Positions 46,801 to 58,900 of a DNA stretch of 64,000 bases are shown here, piece after piece (positions within the stretch are counted from its first letter, which is position 1; each line of letters starts with the position of its first letter). A program made the position numbers and the translations under genes. The notes under the pieces were generated by a model. It saw nothing but the letters and a program-made list of their open reading frames with translations, ran no database searches and was not told the DNA's origin. This DNA is from Diadophis punctatus similis (taxonomy: Eukaryota; Chordata; Lepidosauria; Squamata; Dipsadidae): NCBI GenBank assembly GCA_023053685.1, contig JALIGW010000002.1, forward strand, positions 252,849,239-252,913,238. The letters are read 5' to 3'.

Positions 46801-47222
46801 TCCCTCACCTGGCCTGAGATGGTATGGGAGACGGCGGGAATGGAGAAGCGGTGGGGCTGTTTCTCTGGTGCTGGTTGAGGAACATAGCTACCCCCGGCGG
46901 AGACTTCCCTTCAGGCGACGCTCCTCCCCCTCTCGCGACTCCCTGACTGGCTGTGGCAGGGCCATTAGGGTGTGCGTGTGTGGGGAGACCCTCTTGGAAG
47001 CTGCGGAGAAGTGAGAACCTTCCTTCTGGAAGTGAGAAGCCACAGAGGGTGGGTGGTTTCTCACTTAAGGAGGATATTTGGATGCGGCTTCTCTCCTTCC
47101 CTAAGGATCCGGCCATTGCCTTGCCGTGTTTCCCCCCCCCCCCCCGATCTTCGGCCTAGCGGGGATGACGTGAGCTCCAGTCTGAAGCGGCAGGAAGAGA
47201 AGAGCTGCGGGGTGGGGTGGGG
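46801..47222. other. GC-rich intergenic sequence
   Basis: Short frames only, no known family; C-run at 47130-47144. Confidence 0.4.
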
Positions 47223-47453
47223 GTGGAAACTAAACAAGGAGAGAAGCAACTTAGAACTAAGGAGAAATTTCCTGACAGTTAGAACAATTAATCCGTGGAA
47301 CAGCTTGCCTCCAGAAGTTGTGAATGCTCCAACACTGGAAGTTTTTAAGAAGATGTTGGATAACCATTTGTCTGAAGTAGTGTACTGCCTAGGCAGGGGG
47401 TTGGACTAGAAGACCTCCAAGGTCCCTTCCAACTCTGTTGTTATTATTATTAA
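47223..47453 (+). mobile_element. CR1 3' end fragment
   Basis: RRNFLTVRTINPWNSLPPEVV and the 3' end GACCTCCAAGGTCCCTTCC plus (TTA)n. More diverged from the full CR1 at 45.5 kb, so a different subfamily. Confidence 0.9.
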
Positions 47454-47455
47454 AG

Positions 47456-48234
47456 TCCGTCCCATGGTCACGCATTTCTCTCTGCTCTTTCATCAATTGC
47501 CTAGAGATGGAGGAACAGCCCAACAGCAGTGAGGACCTAGTGTTGAGCAAATGCAAAGCAACTTTTGTACCTTTCCTGGGGAATTTGTCTCTGGTCCAGG
47601 GCTATATCCCCACTCACAACCTAACACGGATGCCAAAGAGGACATATGACACCTGGGACCCCCAAAGGAAGCCCTCCCCCTTCTAATGAAGCCTCTCCCA
47701 CATTGAATTCTAGGGAACCTCACACATCTGCATGGCCAGATCCAGCTGGTGACCAACTAGGTTTCTTCAGGACTCTCCTGGACGCTCAAGGGAACAAAGA
47801 GCAACGTGTCTATCAGCAGAGACTGAGCAGAAGGCCGGCCACGTTCATACTTGAGAAGTTTCACAAACAGGTCGTCCTTGAATAAGGACTAAGTCAATGA
47901 CTGCCTTAGTGACCATTCAAAGTTTCAATGGCACTGAAAAAATAAAGCGAATTATGACTTACAGCAGTCGCGGCATCCTCACGGCCTCCTGATGAAAATT
48001 CAGATGCTGGAAAATGGACTCGAATTGATGACGGGCCTTTTGTGACCTTCCCAGGAGCCAAGTAAATGCGGGAGCCAGATTACACTGGACGACCATGTTA
48101 CTGAGGTGACTTCTTGAATGAGAAGCGAAAAGTCTAACAGGAAAAAGCAAGAAAGTCCAGTTGCCTCTTTGAAAAAAGCACCATTGGCACCACCCTGATC
48201 TGGACGGCTGGGAATCTCCGTAGACGTCGAACCA
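47456..48234 (+). repeat. Macrorepeat blocks (short C, E, F) before copy 3
   Basis: GTCACGCATTTCTCTC corresponds to the start of block C in copy 1, but the sequence passes directly to block E (CTGGTCCAGGGCTATATCC) and then block F. The microsatellites and block D are missing. Confidence 0.75.
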
Positions 48235-48657
48235 TGTTCCGAACATAACAACGTCAGTGATTCACTCAACAACCGTGGCAATAAAAAAGTATTACAAATT
48301 CATATTCATATTTATATCCAATACATTTGTAGAAGGTGAAGAATAAATAAATAAATTTGTATTTGCTTTTTTATAACTCTAGGAAACTTGTTAAAATATC
48401 GAAGAAGGGACTCCAGATGATCATGGGGCAGATTGTGTCAGAGCTGTTTGGAAAACCAATTTCCAGCACTTGTTCAATGAAATATTTAAAAAATTAAAAG
48501 TTCCCGATGGAGAAAACCTGCAGCCATTGAGCCACGTTCTGTTCATGAAAAACTCTGTTGATTTGTCTTTACTAAGTTCATGGTTAAGAGCACCAACTAA
48601 GGTTTCTAAATAATCACAGAACTGGGGTCCATAGAATGAGATGTGCCTGGACACATA

Positions 48658-48659
<2 letters not shown>

Positions 48660-48726
<67 letters not shown>
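48660..48726. repeat. (GT)n microsatellite
   Basis: About 33 units, within the copy-3-specific segment. Confidence 0.97.
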
Positions 48727-48727
<1 letters not shown>

Positions 48728-50422
48728 GTTGGGTACAGAAGCCCCCTTGGATTCAGGCTAGGCGTGCTACATCCCTGGTCTGGGAATCCTGATCGGAGGA
48801 GACATAGGTCAGCCCAGACAACAAACAGGAGAATGAATATGAGCTCCATCTCTGACTGTAAGATTACAATACAGAATCTTGCAAGTATTTCTCCCTCCTC
48901 ACTTTTTAAACTCTGGGAAACAAGAGAGTTCTTTCATTGCACCCCCCAGGTCCTCTCGAGGTGACCAGGGTAAATCTTACCTGGGGGTTGCTCAGTCTGC
49001 AGCTCTTCCCCGCCTCCAAGGTCATTCCCAGGTACCATCGCAGCACCCCAACATCTGTTTGCTAGGCGCCTTTTCTCAGGGACTGCTTGTAAAGCAAAAG
49101 GGGCAAGACTTTCCAATAAGATTTGCTCTATCGTCAATGAGAAGGAAGAGCTTGCAGAACATCAGCCGTAATGGAAACAGCGCTTTAATCCATCCCTGCA
49201 CTAGAGGGGAGGGCCCAAAGTGAGGTTGGACAAGGAATCCTGCCCAATTCCTCAAACTCTGGACCTCCTTACATCCCACAGGGGTGCGGGCGGTAGAAAT
49301 AGGCTCGCCTTTATCTTTCCTCCCAGGGAATTCTCTCCAAGAGGAAACGGAAGCATTTTGAGGAGATCCAGACAGGTCCTTAATCCCTGAGCTTTCTTAA
49401 GACCTCGCCAGATCTCTCATTCGCTCCCCCCCCCCACGTCCCATCCTGAGCTCCCAGGATGAACCCCCCTCCCTCACCTGCTCCTTTCGCGGCTCCCCCC
49501 TCTGGACTCGTCTGAGCAGGAAGCCCCATCCTCCGTAAAGGAGCAGAGGATTTTTTAGATTTTTTTTGTAGATTTCATAGAACTCAATTGGAAGAAAGGC
49601 TCATTTGATCCTTCGACAGTTGGCAGGCGAAAAGGCCCCGGGTGTTACCGCTAGGTGCAAAGGAGGGAACGGGGCACCTGTGTGTAGTGGGTGCTGCGGT
49701 TCTTCTGGCAGCTCCTCTTCTACGCTTACAGCAGTTGGCAGTATCAGAGCAGGAGGAGCGAGAGGAAAAAAGAAGCCACGGGTGCACTGAAGGGGGGGGG
49801 GCGCCGGCGCGGGGCTGAGAGTGGCGGCGTGTCCTCTGCGTGGGGCACCCGGGCGCCTCTGTCTGGAGTTTGTCCGGCTGCGTTGCAGCGCCCCGAAGGC
49901 AGCGAGCGGCCGTCTGCAGTTCAGGTGGCAAGAAAAAGACCGCAAGAGTTCGGGCCTGGGCGGAGTTGTGGGAGGAGCAGGAGGAGGGTTAGTTAGCCGC
50001 CGCAGTAGGTAGTAGAGGCAATGGGGATTCTGGACCGCATCCTCGCACCGCTTCACGGCTGCCGTGGACCGGCTGGCAGTTTCCCAGATAGGGCTGCCCA
50101 GAGGGTGAGGAACCTGGAGAAAAAAAAAAAAAAAAAGCAGAAGAAGGAAAAAAAAGGCTGTGTCAGGCAGAGGAAACGTCAGCGCGCAGATGCAGTTCTG
50201 TTCGGGGACTTTCGGTTTTGCACTTCCCGATCTCTGGGGGGGGGGGGACAAGTAGAAACGGAGCGCCTTTTCACCGCAAATATTGGCCCTCAGATGACTC
50301 CCTTCCCATAACTCACGGATTCAGGGAGAAGGATATCAAGGTCCCCCAATGGTCACACATTTCTCTCGGCTCTTTCAAAAATTGCCTTGGTAGACAAATG
50401 GCCGTGAGGACCAGTGTTGAGT

Positions 50423-50424
<2 letters not shown>

Positions 50425-50486
<62 letters not shown>
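50425..50486. repeat. (CA)n microsatellite, block C copy 3
   Basis: Counterpart of 34109-34189, shorter here. Confidence 0.97.
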
Positions 50487-50487
<1 letters not shown>

Positions 50488-50733
50488 GCACGTGTCTGCC
50501 AAAAGAGGACCGATGTAGAAATCATTGACACAGAGACCCAGTTTGCAAGCAAAGATTTTTTTTTAGCTAGGAATTTCTCTCTCTGGTCTCTTCTGGTCTC
50601 TTTGGTCTCTCTGGGTTAAGAAGCCTACCTCCCAGCCAGCTGCAGTTTATTTTTTTTTATATATAGTGAATTCCTTGTGTATACAATTACAAACATTAGC
50701 TCTTTCCGGGGAATGGATCGTAGCAGCACCAAT

Positions 50734-50736
<3 letters not shown>

Positions 50737-50820
<84 letters not shown>
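50737..50820. repeat. (GT)n microsatellite, block C copy 3
   Basis: Counterpart of 34442-34517. Confidence 0.97.
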
Positions 50821-50822
<2 letters not shown>

Positions 50823-51015
50823 TGCTGGGTGAACGGGCCGACGAGCGAGCAAGCAAGCGGACGAAAGGACGGACGGACGGATGGAGGGATGGACCTGCCA
50901 ACGGAGGGACAGAGAGCGAGTCTTCGGCACCCAAAGATTCGCGGTGCCTTCCTTGTCTCCCCAGGGCGAAATCAGTGGCAGGAATAGGCGGTCGCATCCT
51001 TCCCAGGGAGAGGCT

Positions 51016-51017
<2 letters not shown>

Positions 51018-51059
<42 letters not shown>
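51018..51059. repeat. (CA)n microsatellite, block C copy 3
   Basis: Uninterrupted counterpart of 34712-34790. Confidence 0.97.
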
Positions 51060-51061
<2 letters not shown>

Positions 51062-51618
51062 CCCCCCATGGGCAGCCTGCTCTCTTACCGGTGTGCAGAA
51101 GCAGGGGGGGCTCCGGGTGGGTCGCCACGCGGGATAACTCACCAAATGCCCCCCGGGCTCCCGCTCCGGCGGTCAGTCCGCGCACCGAGGAGTTAGGGCC
51201 TGTGCCTTCTTCCATCGATGGGCACCGGCGAGGGCGTGTGGCCTGAGCGGGCAGCGGGCTGGGGGGGGGCAGGGCTGAGAGCGGCGGTCTTTCGACTGTG
51301 TGCTGCATCGGGGCGCCTCATTCTAGACTTTTCTCCGTCTGCGTTGTGACGCACCGAAGGCAGCGAGCGGCCGTCTGCAGATCAGATGGCAAGAAAAAAA
51401 AAAAAAAAAGACCGCAAGAGTTCGGGCCGAGGCGGAGTTGTGGGAGGAGGAGGAGGGTTGGTTAACCGCAGTGGACGGGCTGGCTGTTCAACAGATAGGG
51501 CTGCCGAAAGGGTGACGAGTAGTATTATGCAATGCAGAATCTGTCCTCCCACCACCTAGGGGTGACGAGCATTAGTATTAGTATTAGTATTATTCAATGG
51601 GGAGATTGACGGGCTGTC

Positions 51619-51760
51619 AGTTTTGACAGAGGAGGAATTTCTGAGGTTTTGGTTAACCACAGTGGACGGGGTGAAGGCACCGTGGCTAGTCGTTGGCCAT
51701 TAGCCATTTTTTTCTTCCCATGGCTGCCCCCGCGGGCCTTGAGTTTTGACAGAGGAGGAA
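51619..51760 (+). repeat. Seed monomer in block D, copy 3
   Basis: Single monomer between two AGTTTTGACAGAGGAGGAA repeats (51619 and 51742), 123 bp apart as in copy 1. Confidence 0.9.
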
Positions 51761-51773
51761 GGCTCCGGGCACC

Positions 51774-52032
51774 TATTTAAGCCCGTGCTGGTCGTGGCTA
51801 CAAAACACTTGGACCTTTGATGGCGATTCGGTGGTTTCAGTTGAGCGGAGAAGTAGAAGAAGAAGACATGGAGAACGGTGCGTGGGCAGGCGGAGACGCA
51901 GCGCGAGAGGAGGGAAGGAGACGAATCTCGGGACGTCCTAACCCTGACTCTCACTCTTACGCTACCGTTGGCCCTACTCCTCCGCCTAAGGCTAAGGCTA
52001 AGCCTAAGCCTAAGCCTAAACTTAAGCCTTAG
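51774..52032 (+). promoter_or_regulatory. TATA-like cassette with short ORF, block D copy 3
   Basis: TATTTAAG at 51774-51781, ATG at 51820, ORF of 70 residues to 52032 starting MAIRWFQLSGEVEEEDMENG and ending in a Lys-Pro repeat encoded by CCTAAG units. Confidence 0.5.
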
Positions 52033-52362
52033 CCTAACCCCGACCGAAACCCAAAGGCCAATGCAAGCGCCAACACCAATTCTACCTGTGTAACTTTCGT
52101 GGGGACTTCGTGTGTGGTCCAGGGCTGTACCCCACTCACAACCCAAGATGTATGCCAAAGAGGACATATGACACCCGGGACCCGCAAAGGAAAACCCTCT
52201 CCCTTCTAATGAAGCCTCTCCCACATTGAATTATAGGGAATTTCACCGGGCTGCATGCCCAGATCCAGCTGGTGGCCAACAACGTTTCTTCAGGACTCTA
52301 CCGGACACTCCACGGAACAAAGAGCAACGTGTTTTATCAGCAGAGACTCAGCAAAAAGGCCG

Positions 52363-52982
52363 GAACCGTGTTCCTAACATAACAACGGCAGTGATTCACT
52401 GAACGGCCGTGGCAAGAAAGAATATCACAACTTCATATTTATATTCAATACATTTGTATAAACGTGAAGAATAAACAAATAAATGAAGAAATGTATATTT
52501 TTTATAACCTTGGGAAAACTTGTTAAAAGAATATGGAAGAAGGAAGGGTTATCATGGGGGGGGGAGATTTTATCAGAGCTCTTTGGAAAAAACCAAGTTT
52601 CAGCGCTTGTTCAATGAAATATTTTTTAAAAAAGTAAAAAGATCCCCATGGAGAAATCTGCAGTCAATGAGCCACGTTCTGTCCAAGAAAAAGTGTGTTG
52701 ATTTGTCTTTATTAACGGGAGCATTTTTTTAAGGAGATCCAGACAGGTCCTTAATCCCTGAGCTTTCTTAGGACCTCGCCAGATCTCTGCTTTCTTGGGA
52801 CCTCGCCAGATCTCTGTGAGCAGTAGAGGCAATGGGGATTCTGGACAGCTTCCGCTTCTGTCCTCGCACCGCTTCACGGCTGCGGTGGACGGGCTGTCAG
52901 TTAACCAGATAGGGCTGCCCCCCTAGGGGTGACGAGTATTAGTATTAGTATTAGTATTCAATGGGGAGATTGACGGGCTGTC
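52363..52982 (+). repeat. Macrorepeat unit, copy 4 (partial), leading into the satellite
   Basis: Block A to about 52800, the last part of block B (GGCAATGGGGATTCTGGAC), then block D spacer with (ATTAGT)n, and the first monomer at 52983. Block C is missing. Confidence 0.85.
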
Positions 52983-55900
52983 AGTTTTGACAGAGGAGGA
53001 ATTCCTGAGGTTTTGGTTAACCGCAGTGGACGGAGTGAAAGCACCGTGGCTAGTCGTTGGCCATTAGTCATTTTTTCCGATGGCTGCCCCCCCCCCTTGA
53101 GTTTTGACAGAGGAGGAATTTGTGAGGTTTGGTTAACCGCAGTGGACGGGGTGAAGGCACCGTGGCTAGTCGTTGCCCATTAGTCATTTTTTCCGATGGC
53201 TGCCCCCCCCCCTTGAGTTTTGACAGAGGAGGAATTCCTGAGGTTCGGTTAACCGCAGTGGACGGGGTGAAGGCACCGTGGCTAGTCGTTGCCCATTAGT
53301 CATTTTTTCCGATGGCTCCCCCCCCCCGCCTTGAGTTTTGACAGAGGAGGAATTTGTGAGGTTCGGTTAACCGCAGTGGACGGGGTGAAGGCACCGTGGC
53401 TAGTCGTTGCCCATTAGTCATTTTTTCCGATGGCTCCCCCCCCCCCTTGAGTTTTGACAGAGGAGGAATTTGTGAGGTTTGGTTAACCGCAGTGGATGGG
53501 GTGAAGGCACCGTGGCTAGTCGTTGCCCATTAGTCATTTTTTCCGATGGCTGCCCCCCCCCTTGAGTTTTGACAGAGGAGGAATTCCTGAGGTTCGGTTA
53601 ACCGCAGTGGACGGGGTGAAGGCACCGTGGCTAGTCGTTGCCCATTAGTCATTTTTTCCGATGGCTGCCCCCCCCCCGCCTTGAGTTTTGACAGAGGAGG
53701 AATTCCTGAGGTTCGGTTAACCGCAGTGGACGGGGTGAAGGCACCGTGGCTAGTCGTTGCCCATTAGTCATTTTTTCCGATGGCTCCCCCCCCCCCCGCC
53801 TTGAGTTTTGACAGAGGAGGAATTTGTGAGGTTTGGTTAACCGCAGTGGACGGGGTGAAGGCACCGTGGCTAGTCGTTGCCCATTAGTCATTTTTTCCGA
53901 TGGCTCCCCCCCCCCGCCTTGAGTTTTGACAGAGGAGGAATTTGTGAGGTTTGGTTAACCGCAGTGGACGGGGTGAAGGCACCGTGGCTAGTCGTTGCCC
54001 ATTAGTCATTTTTTCCGATGGCTGCCCCCCCCCCTTGAGTTTTGACAGAGGAGGAATTCCTGAGGTTCGGTTAACCGCAGTGGACGGGGTGAAGGCACCG
54101 TGGCTAGTCGTTGCCCATTAGTCATTTTTTCCGATGGCTCCCCCCCCCCCTTGAGTTTTGACAGAGGAGGAATTTGTGAGGTTCGGTTAACCGCAGTGGA
54201 CGGGGTGAAGGCACCGTGGCTAGTCGTTGCCCATTAGTCATTTTTTCCGATGGCTCCCCCCCCCTTGAGTTTTGACAGAGGAGGAATTCCTGAGGTTTGG
54301 TTAACCGCAGTGGACGGGGTGAAGGCACCGTGGCTAGTCGTTGCCCATTAGTCATTTTTTCCGATGGCTGCCCCCCCCCCCTTGAGTTTTGACAGAGGAG
54401 GAATTCCTGAGGTTCGGTTAACCGCAGTGGACGGGGTGAAGGCACCGTGGCTAGTCGTTGCCCATTAGTCATTTTTTCCGATGGCTGCCCCCCCCCCGCC
54501 TTGAGTTTTGACAGAGGAGGAATTTGTGAGGTTCGGTTAACCGCAGTGGACGGGGTGAAGGCACCGTGGCTAGTCGTTGCCCATTAGTCATTTTTTCCGA
54601 TGGCTGCCCCCCCCCCTTGAGTTTTGACAGAGGAGGAATTCCTGAGGTTCGGTTAACCGCAGTGGACGGGGTGAAGGCACCGTGGCTAGTCGTTGCCCAT
54701 TAGTCATTTTTTCCGATGGCTCCCCCCCCCGCCTTGAGTTTTGACAGAGGAGGAATTTGTGAGGTTTGGTTAACCGCAGTGGACGGGGTGAAGGCACCGT
54801 GGCTAGTCGTTGCCCATTAGTCATTTTTTCCGATGGCTGCCCCCCCCCGCCTTGAGTTTTGACAGAGGAGGAATTTGTGAGGTTCGGTTAACCGCAGTGG
54901 ACGGGGTGAAGGCACCGTGGCTAGTCGTTGCCCATTAGTCATTTTTTCCGATGGCTCCCCCCCCCCCCCGCCTTGAGTTTTGACAGAGGAGGAATTTGTG
55001 AGGTTCGGTTAACCGCAGTGGACGGGGTGAAGGCACCGTGGCTAGTCGTTGCCCATTAGTCATTTTTTCCGATGGCTGCCCCCCCCCCGACTTGAGTTTT
55101 GACAGAGGAGGAATTTGTGAGGTTTGGTTAACCGCAGTGGACAGGGTGAAGGCACCGTGGCTAGTCGTTGCCCATTAGTCATTTTTTCCGATGGCTCCCC
55201 CCCCCCGCCTTGAGTTTTGACAGAGGAGGAATTTGTGAGGTTCGGTTAACCGCAGTGGACGGGGTGAAGGCACCGTGGCTAGTCGTTGCCCATTAGTCAT
55301 TTTTTCCGATGGCTGCCCCCCCCCCCTTGAGTTTTGACAGAGGAGGAATTCCTGAGGTTCGGTTAACCGCAGTGGACGGGGTGAAGGCACCGTGGCTAGT
55401 CGTTGCCCATTAGTCATTTTTTCCGATGGCTGCCCCCCCCCCCGCCTTGAGTTTTGACAGAGGAGGAATTCCTGAGGTTCGGTTAACCGCAGTGGACGGG
55501 GTGAAGGCACCGTGGCTAGTCGTTGCCCATTAGTCATTTTTTCCGATGGCTCCCCCCCCCGCCTTGAGTTTTGACAGAGGAGGAATTTGTGAGGTTCGGT
55601 TAACCGCAGTGGACGGGGTGAAGGCACCGTGGCTAGTCGTTGCCCATTAGTCATTTTTTCCGATGGCTGCCCCCCCCCCCTTGAGTTTTGACAGAGGAGG
55701 AATTTGTGAGGTTTGGTTAACCGCAGTGGACAGGGTGAAGGCACCGTGGCTAGTCGTTGCCCATTAGTCATTTTTTCCGATGGCTGCCCCCCCCCCGCCT
55801 TGAGTTTTGACAGAGGAGGAATTCCTGAGGTTCGGTTAACCGCAGTGGACGGGGTGAAGGCACCGTGGCTAGTCGTTGCCCATTAGTCATTTTTTCCGAT

Positions 55901-58900
55901 GGCTCCCCCCCCCCCCGCCTTGAGTTTTGACAGAGGAGGAATTTGTGAGGTTTGGTTAACCGCAGTGGACGGGGTGAAGGCACCGTGGCTAGTCGTTGCC
56001 CATTAGTCATTTTTTCCGATGGCTCCCCCCCCCCCCCGCCTTGAGTTTTGACAGAGGAGGAATTTGTGAGGTTTGGTTAACCGCAGTGGACGGGGTGAAG
56101 GCACCGTGGCTAGTCGTTGCCCATTAGTCATTTTTTCCGATGGCTGCCCCCCCCCCCGCCTTGAGTTTTGACAGAGGAGGAATTCCTGAGGTTCGGTTAA
56201 CCGCAGTGGACGGGGTGAAGGCACCGTGGCTAGTCGTTGCCCATTAGTCATTTTTTCCGATGGCTCCCCCCCCCCCCCCGCCTTGAGTTTTGACAGAGGA
56301 GGAATTTGTGAGGTTCGGTTAACCGCAGTGGACGGGGTGAAGGCACCGTGGCTAGTCGTTGCCCATTAGTCATTTTTTCCGATGGCTGCCCCCCCCCCTT
56401 GAGTTTTGACAGAGGAGGAATTTGTGAGGTTTGGTTAACCGCAGTGGACAGGGTGAAGGCACCGTGGCTAGTCGTTGCCCATTAGTCATTTTTTCCGATG
56501 GCTGCCCCCCCCCCCCTTGAGTTTTGACAGAGGAGGAATTTGTGAGGTTTGGTTAACCGCAGTGGACGGGGTGAAGGCACCGTGGCTAGTCGTTGCCCAT
56601 TAGTCATTTTTCCCCATGGCTTGCCCCCCCCTCCGCCTTGAGTTTTGACAGAGGAGGAATTTGTGAGGTTTGGTTAACCGCAGTGGACGGGGTGAAGGCA
56701 CCGTGGCTAGTCGTTGCCCATTAGTCATTTTTTCCGATGGCTGCCCCCCCCCCTCCGCCTTGAGTTTTGACAGAGGAGGAATTCCTGAGGTTTGGTTAAC
56801 CGCAGTGGACGGGGTGAAGGCACCGTGGCTAGTCGTTGCCCATTAGTCATTTTTTCCGATGGCTCCCCCCCCCCGCCTTGAGTTTTGACAGAGGAGGAAT
56901 TTGTGAGGTTTGGTTAACCGCAGTGGACGGGGTGAAGGCACCGTGGCTAGTCGTTGCCCATTAGTCATTTTTTCCGATGGCTGCCCCCCCCCCTTGAGTT
57001 TTGACAGAGGAGGAATTCCTGAGGTTCGGTTAACCGCAGTGGACGGGGTGAAGGCACCGTGGCTAGTCGTTGCCCATTAGTCATTTTTTCCGATGGCTCC
57101 CCCCCCCCGCCTTGAGTTTTGACAGAGGAGGAATTCCTGAGGTTCGGTTAACCGCAGTGGACGGGGTGAAGGCACCGTGGCTAGTCGTTGCCCATTAGTC
57201 ATTTTTTCCGATGGCTCCCCCCCCCCCTTGAGTTTTGACAGAGGAGGAATTCCTGAGGTTTGGTTAACCGCAGTGGATGGGGTGAAGGCACCGTGGCTAG
57301 TCGTTGCCCATTAGTCATTTTTTCCGATGGCTGCCCCCCCCTTGAGTTTTGACAGAGGAGGAATTCCTGAGGTTCGGTTAACCGCAGTGGACGGGGTGAA
57401 GGCACCGTGGCTAGTCGTTGCCCATTAGTCATTTTTTCCGATGGCTGCCCCCCCCCGCCTTGAGTTTTGACAGAGGAGGAATTTGTGAGGTTTGGTTAAC
57501 CGCAGTGGACGGGGTGAAGGCACCGTGGCTAGTCGTTGCCCATTAGTCATTTTTTCCGATGGCTGCCCCCCCCCCGCCTTGAGTTTTGACAGAGGAGGAA
57601 TTTGTGAGGTTCGGTTAACCGCAGTGGACGGGGTGAAGGCACCGTGGCTAGTCGTTGCCCATTAGTCATTTTTTCCGATGGCTCCCCCCCCCCCGCCTTG
57701 AGTTTTGACAGAGGAGGAATTTGTGAGGTTTGGTTAACCGCAGTGGACGGGGTGAAGGCACCGTGGCTAGTCGTTGCCCATTAGTCATTTTTTCCGATGG
57801 CTCCCCCCCCCGCCTTGAGTTTTGACAGAGGAGGAATTTGTGAGGTTTGGTTAACCGCAGTGGACGGGGTGAAGGCACCGTGGCTAGTCGTTGCCCATTA
57901 GTCATTTTTTCCGATGGCTCCCCCCCCCGCCTTGAGTTTTGACAGAGGAGGAATTTGTGAGGTTTGGTTAACCGCAGTGGACGGGGTGAAGGCACCGTGG
58001 CTAGTCGTTGCCCATTAGTCATTTTTTCCGATGGCTGCCCCCCCCCTTGAGTTTTGACAGAGGAGGAATTCCTGAGGTTCGGTTAACCGCAGTGGACGGG
58101 GTGAAGGCACCGTGGCTAGTCGTTGCCCATTAGTCATTTTTTCCGATGGCTCCCCCCCCCCCGCCTTGAGTTTTGACAGAGGAGGAATTTGTGAGGTTTG
58201 GTTAACCGCAGTGGATGGGGTGAAGGCACCGTGGCTAGTCGTTGCCCATTAGTCATTTTTTCCGATGGCTGCCCCCCCCTTGAGTTTTGACAGAGGAGGA
58301 ATTCCTGAGGTTCGGTTAACCGCAGTGGACGGGTGAAGGCACCGTGGCTAGTCGTTGCCCATTAGTCATTTTTTCCGATGGCTGCCCCCCCCCCCGCCTT
58401 GAGTTTTGACAGAGGAGGAATTTGTGAGGTTTGGTTAACCGCAGTGGACGGGGTGAAGGCACCGTGGCTAGTCGTTGCCCATTAGTCATTTTTTCCGATG
58501 GCTGCCCCCCCCCCCGCCTTGAGTTTTGACAGAGGAGGAATTTGTGAGGTTCGGTTAACCGCAGTGGACGGGGTGAAGGCACCGTGGCTAGTCGTTGCCC
58601 ATTAGTCATTTTTTCCGATGGCTCCCCCCCCCCGCCTTGAGTTTTGACAGAGGAGGAATTTGTGAGGTTTGGTTAACCGCAGTGGACGGGGTGAAGGCAC
58701 CGTGGCTAGTCGTTGCCCATTAGTCATTTTTTCCGATGGCTCCCCCCCCCCTTGAGTTTTGACAGAGGAGGAATTCCTGAGGTTTGGTTAACCGCAGTGG
58801 ATGGGGTGAAGGCACCGTGGCTAGTCGTTGCCCATTAGTCATTTTTTCCGATGGCTGCCCCCCCCTTGAGTTTTGACAGAGGAGGAATTCCTGAGGTTCG

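Larger units (their letters stand above)
48235..52362 (+). repeat. Macrorepeat unit, copy 3
   Basis: Blocks A to E match copy 1 closely from 49350 on. About 760 bp at 48588-49350, including a (GT)n run, is present here but absent from copies 1 and 2; whether inserted here or lost there is open. Block F is absent at the right end: block E passes directly to block A at 52363. Confidence 0.8.
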
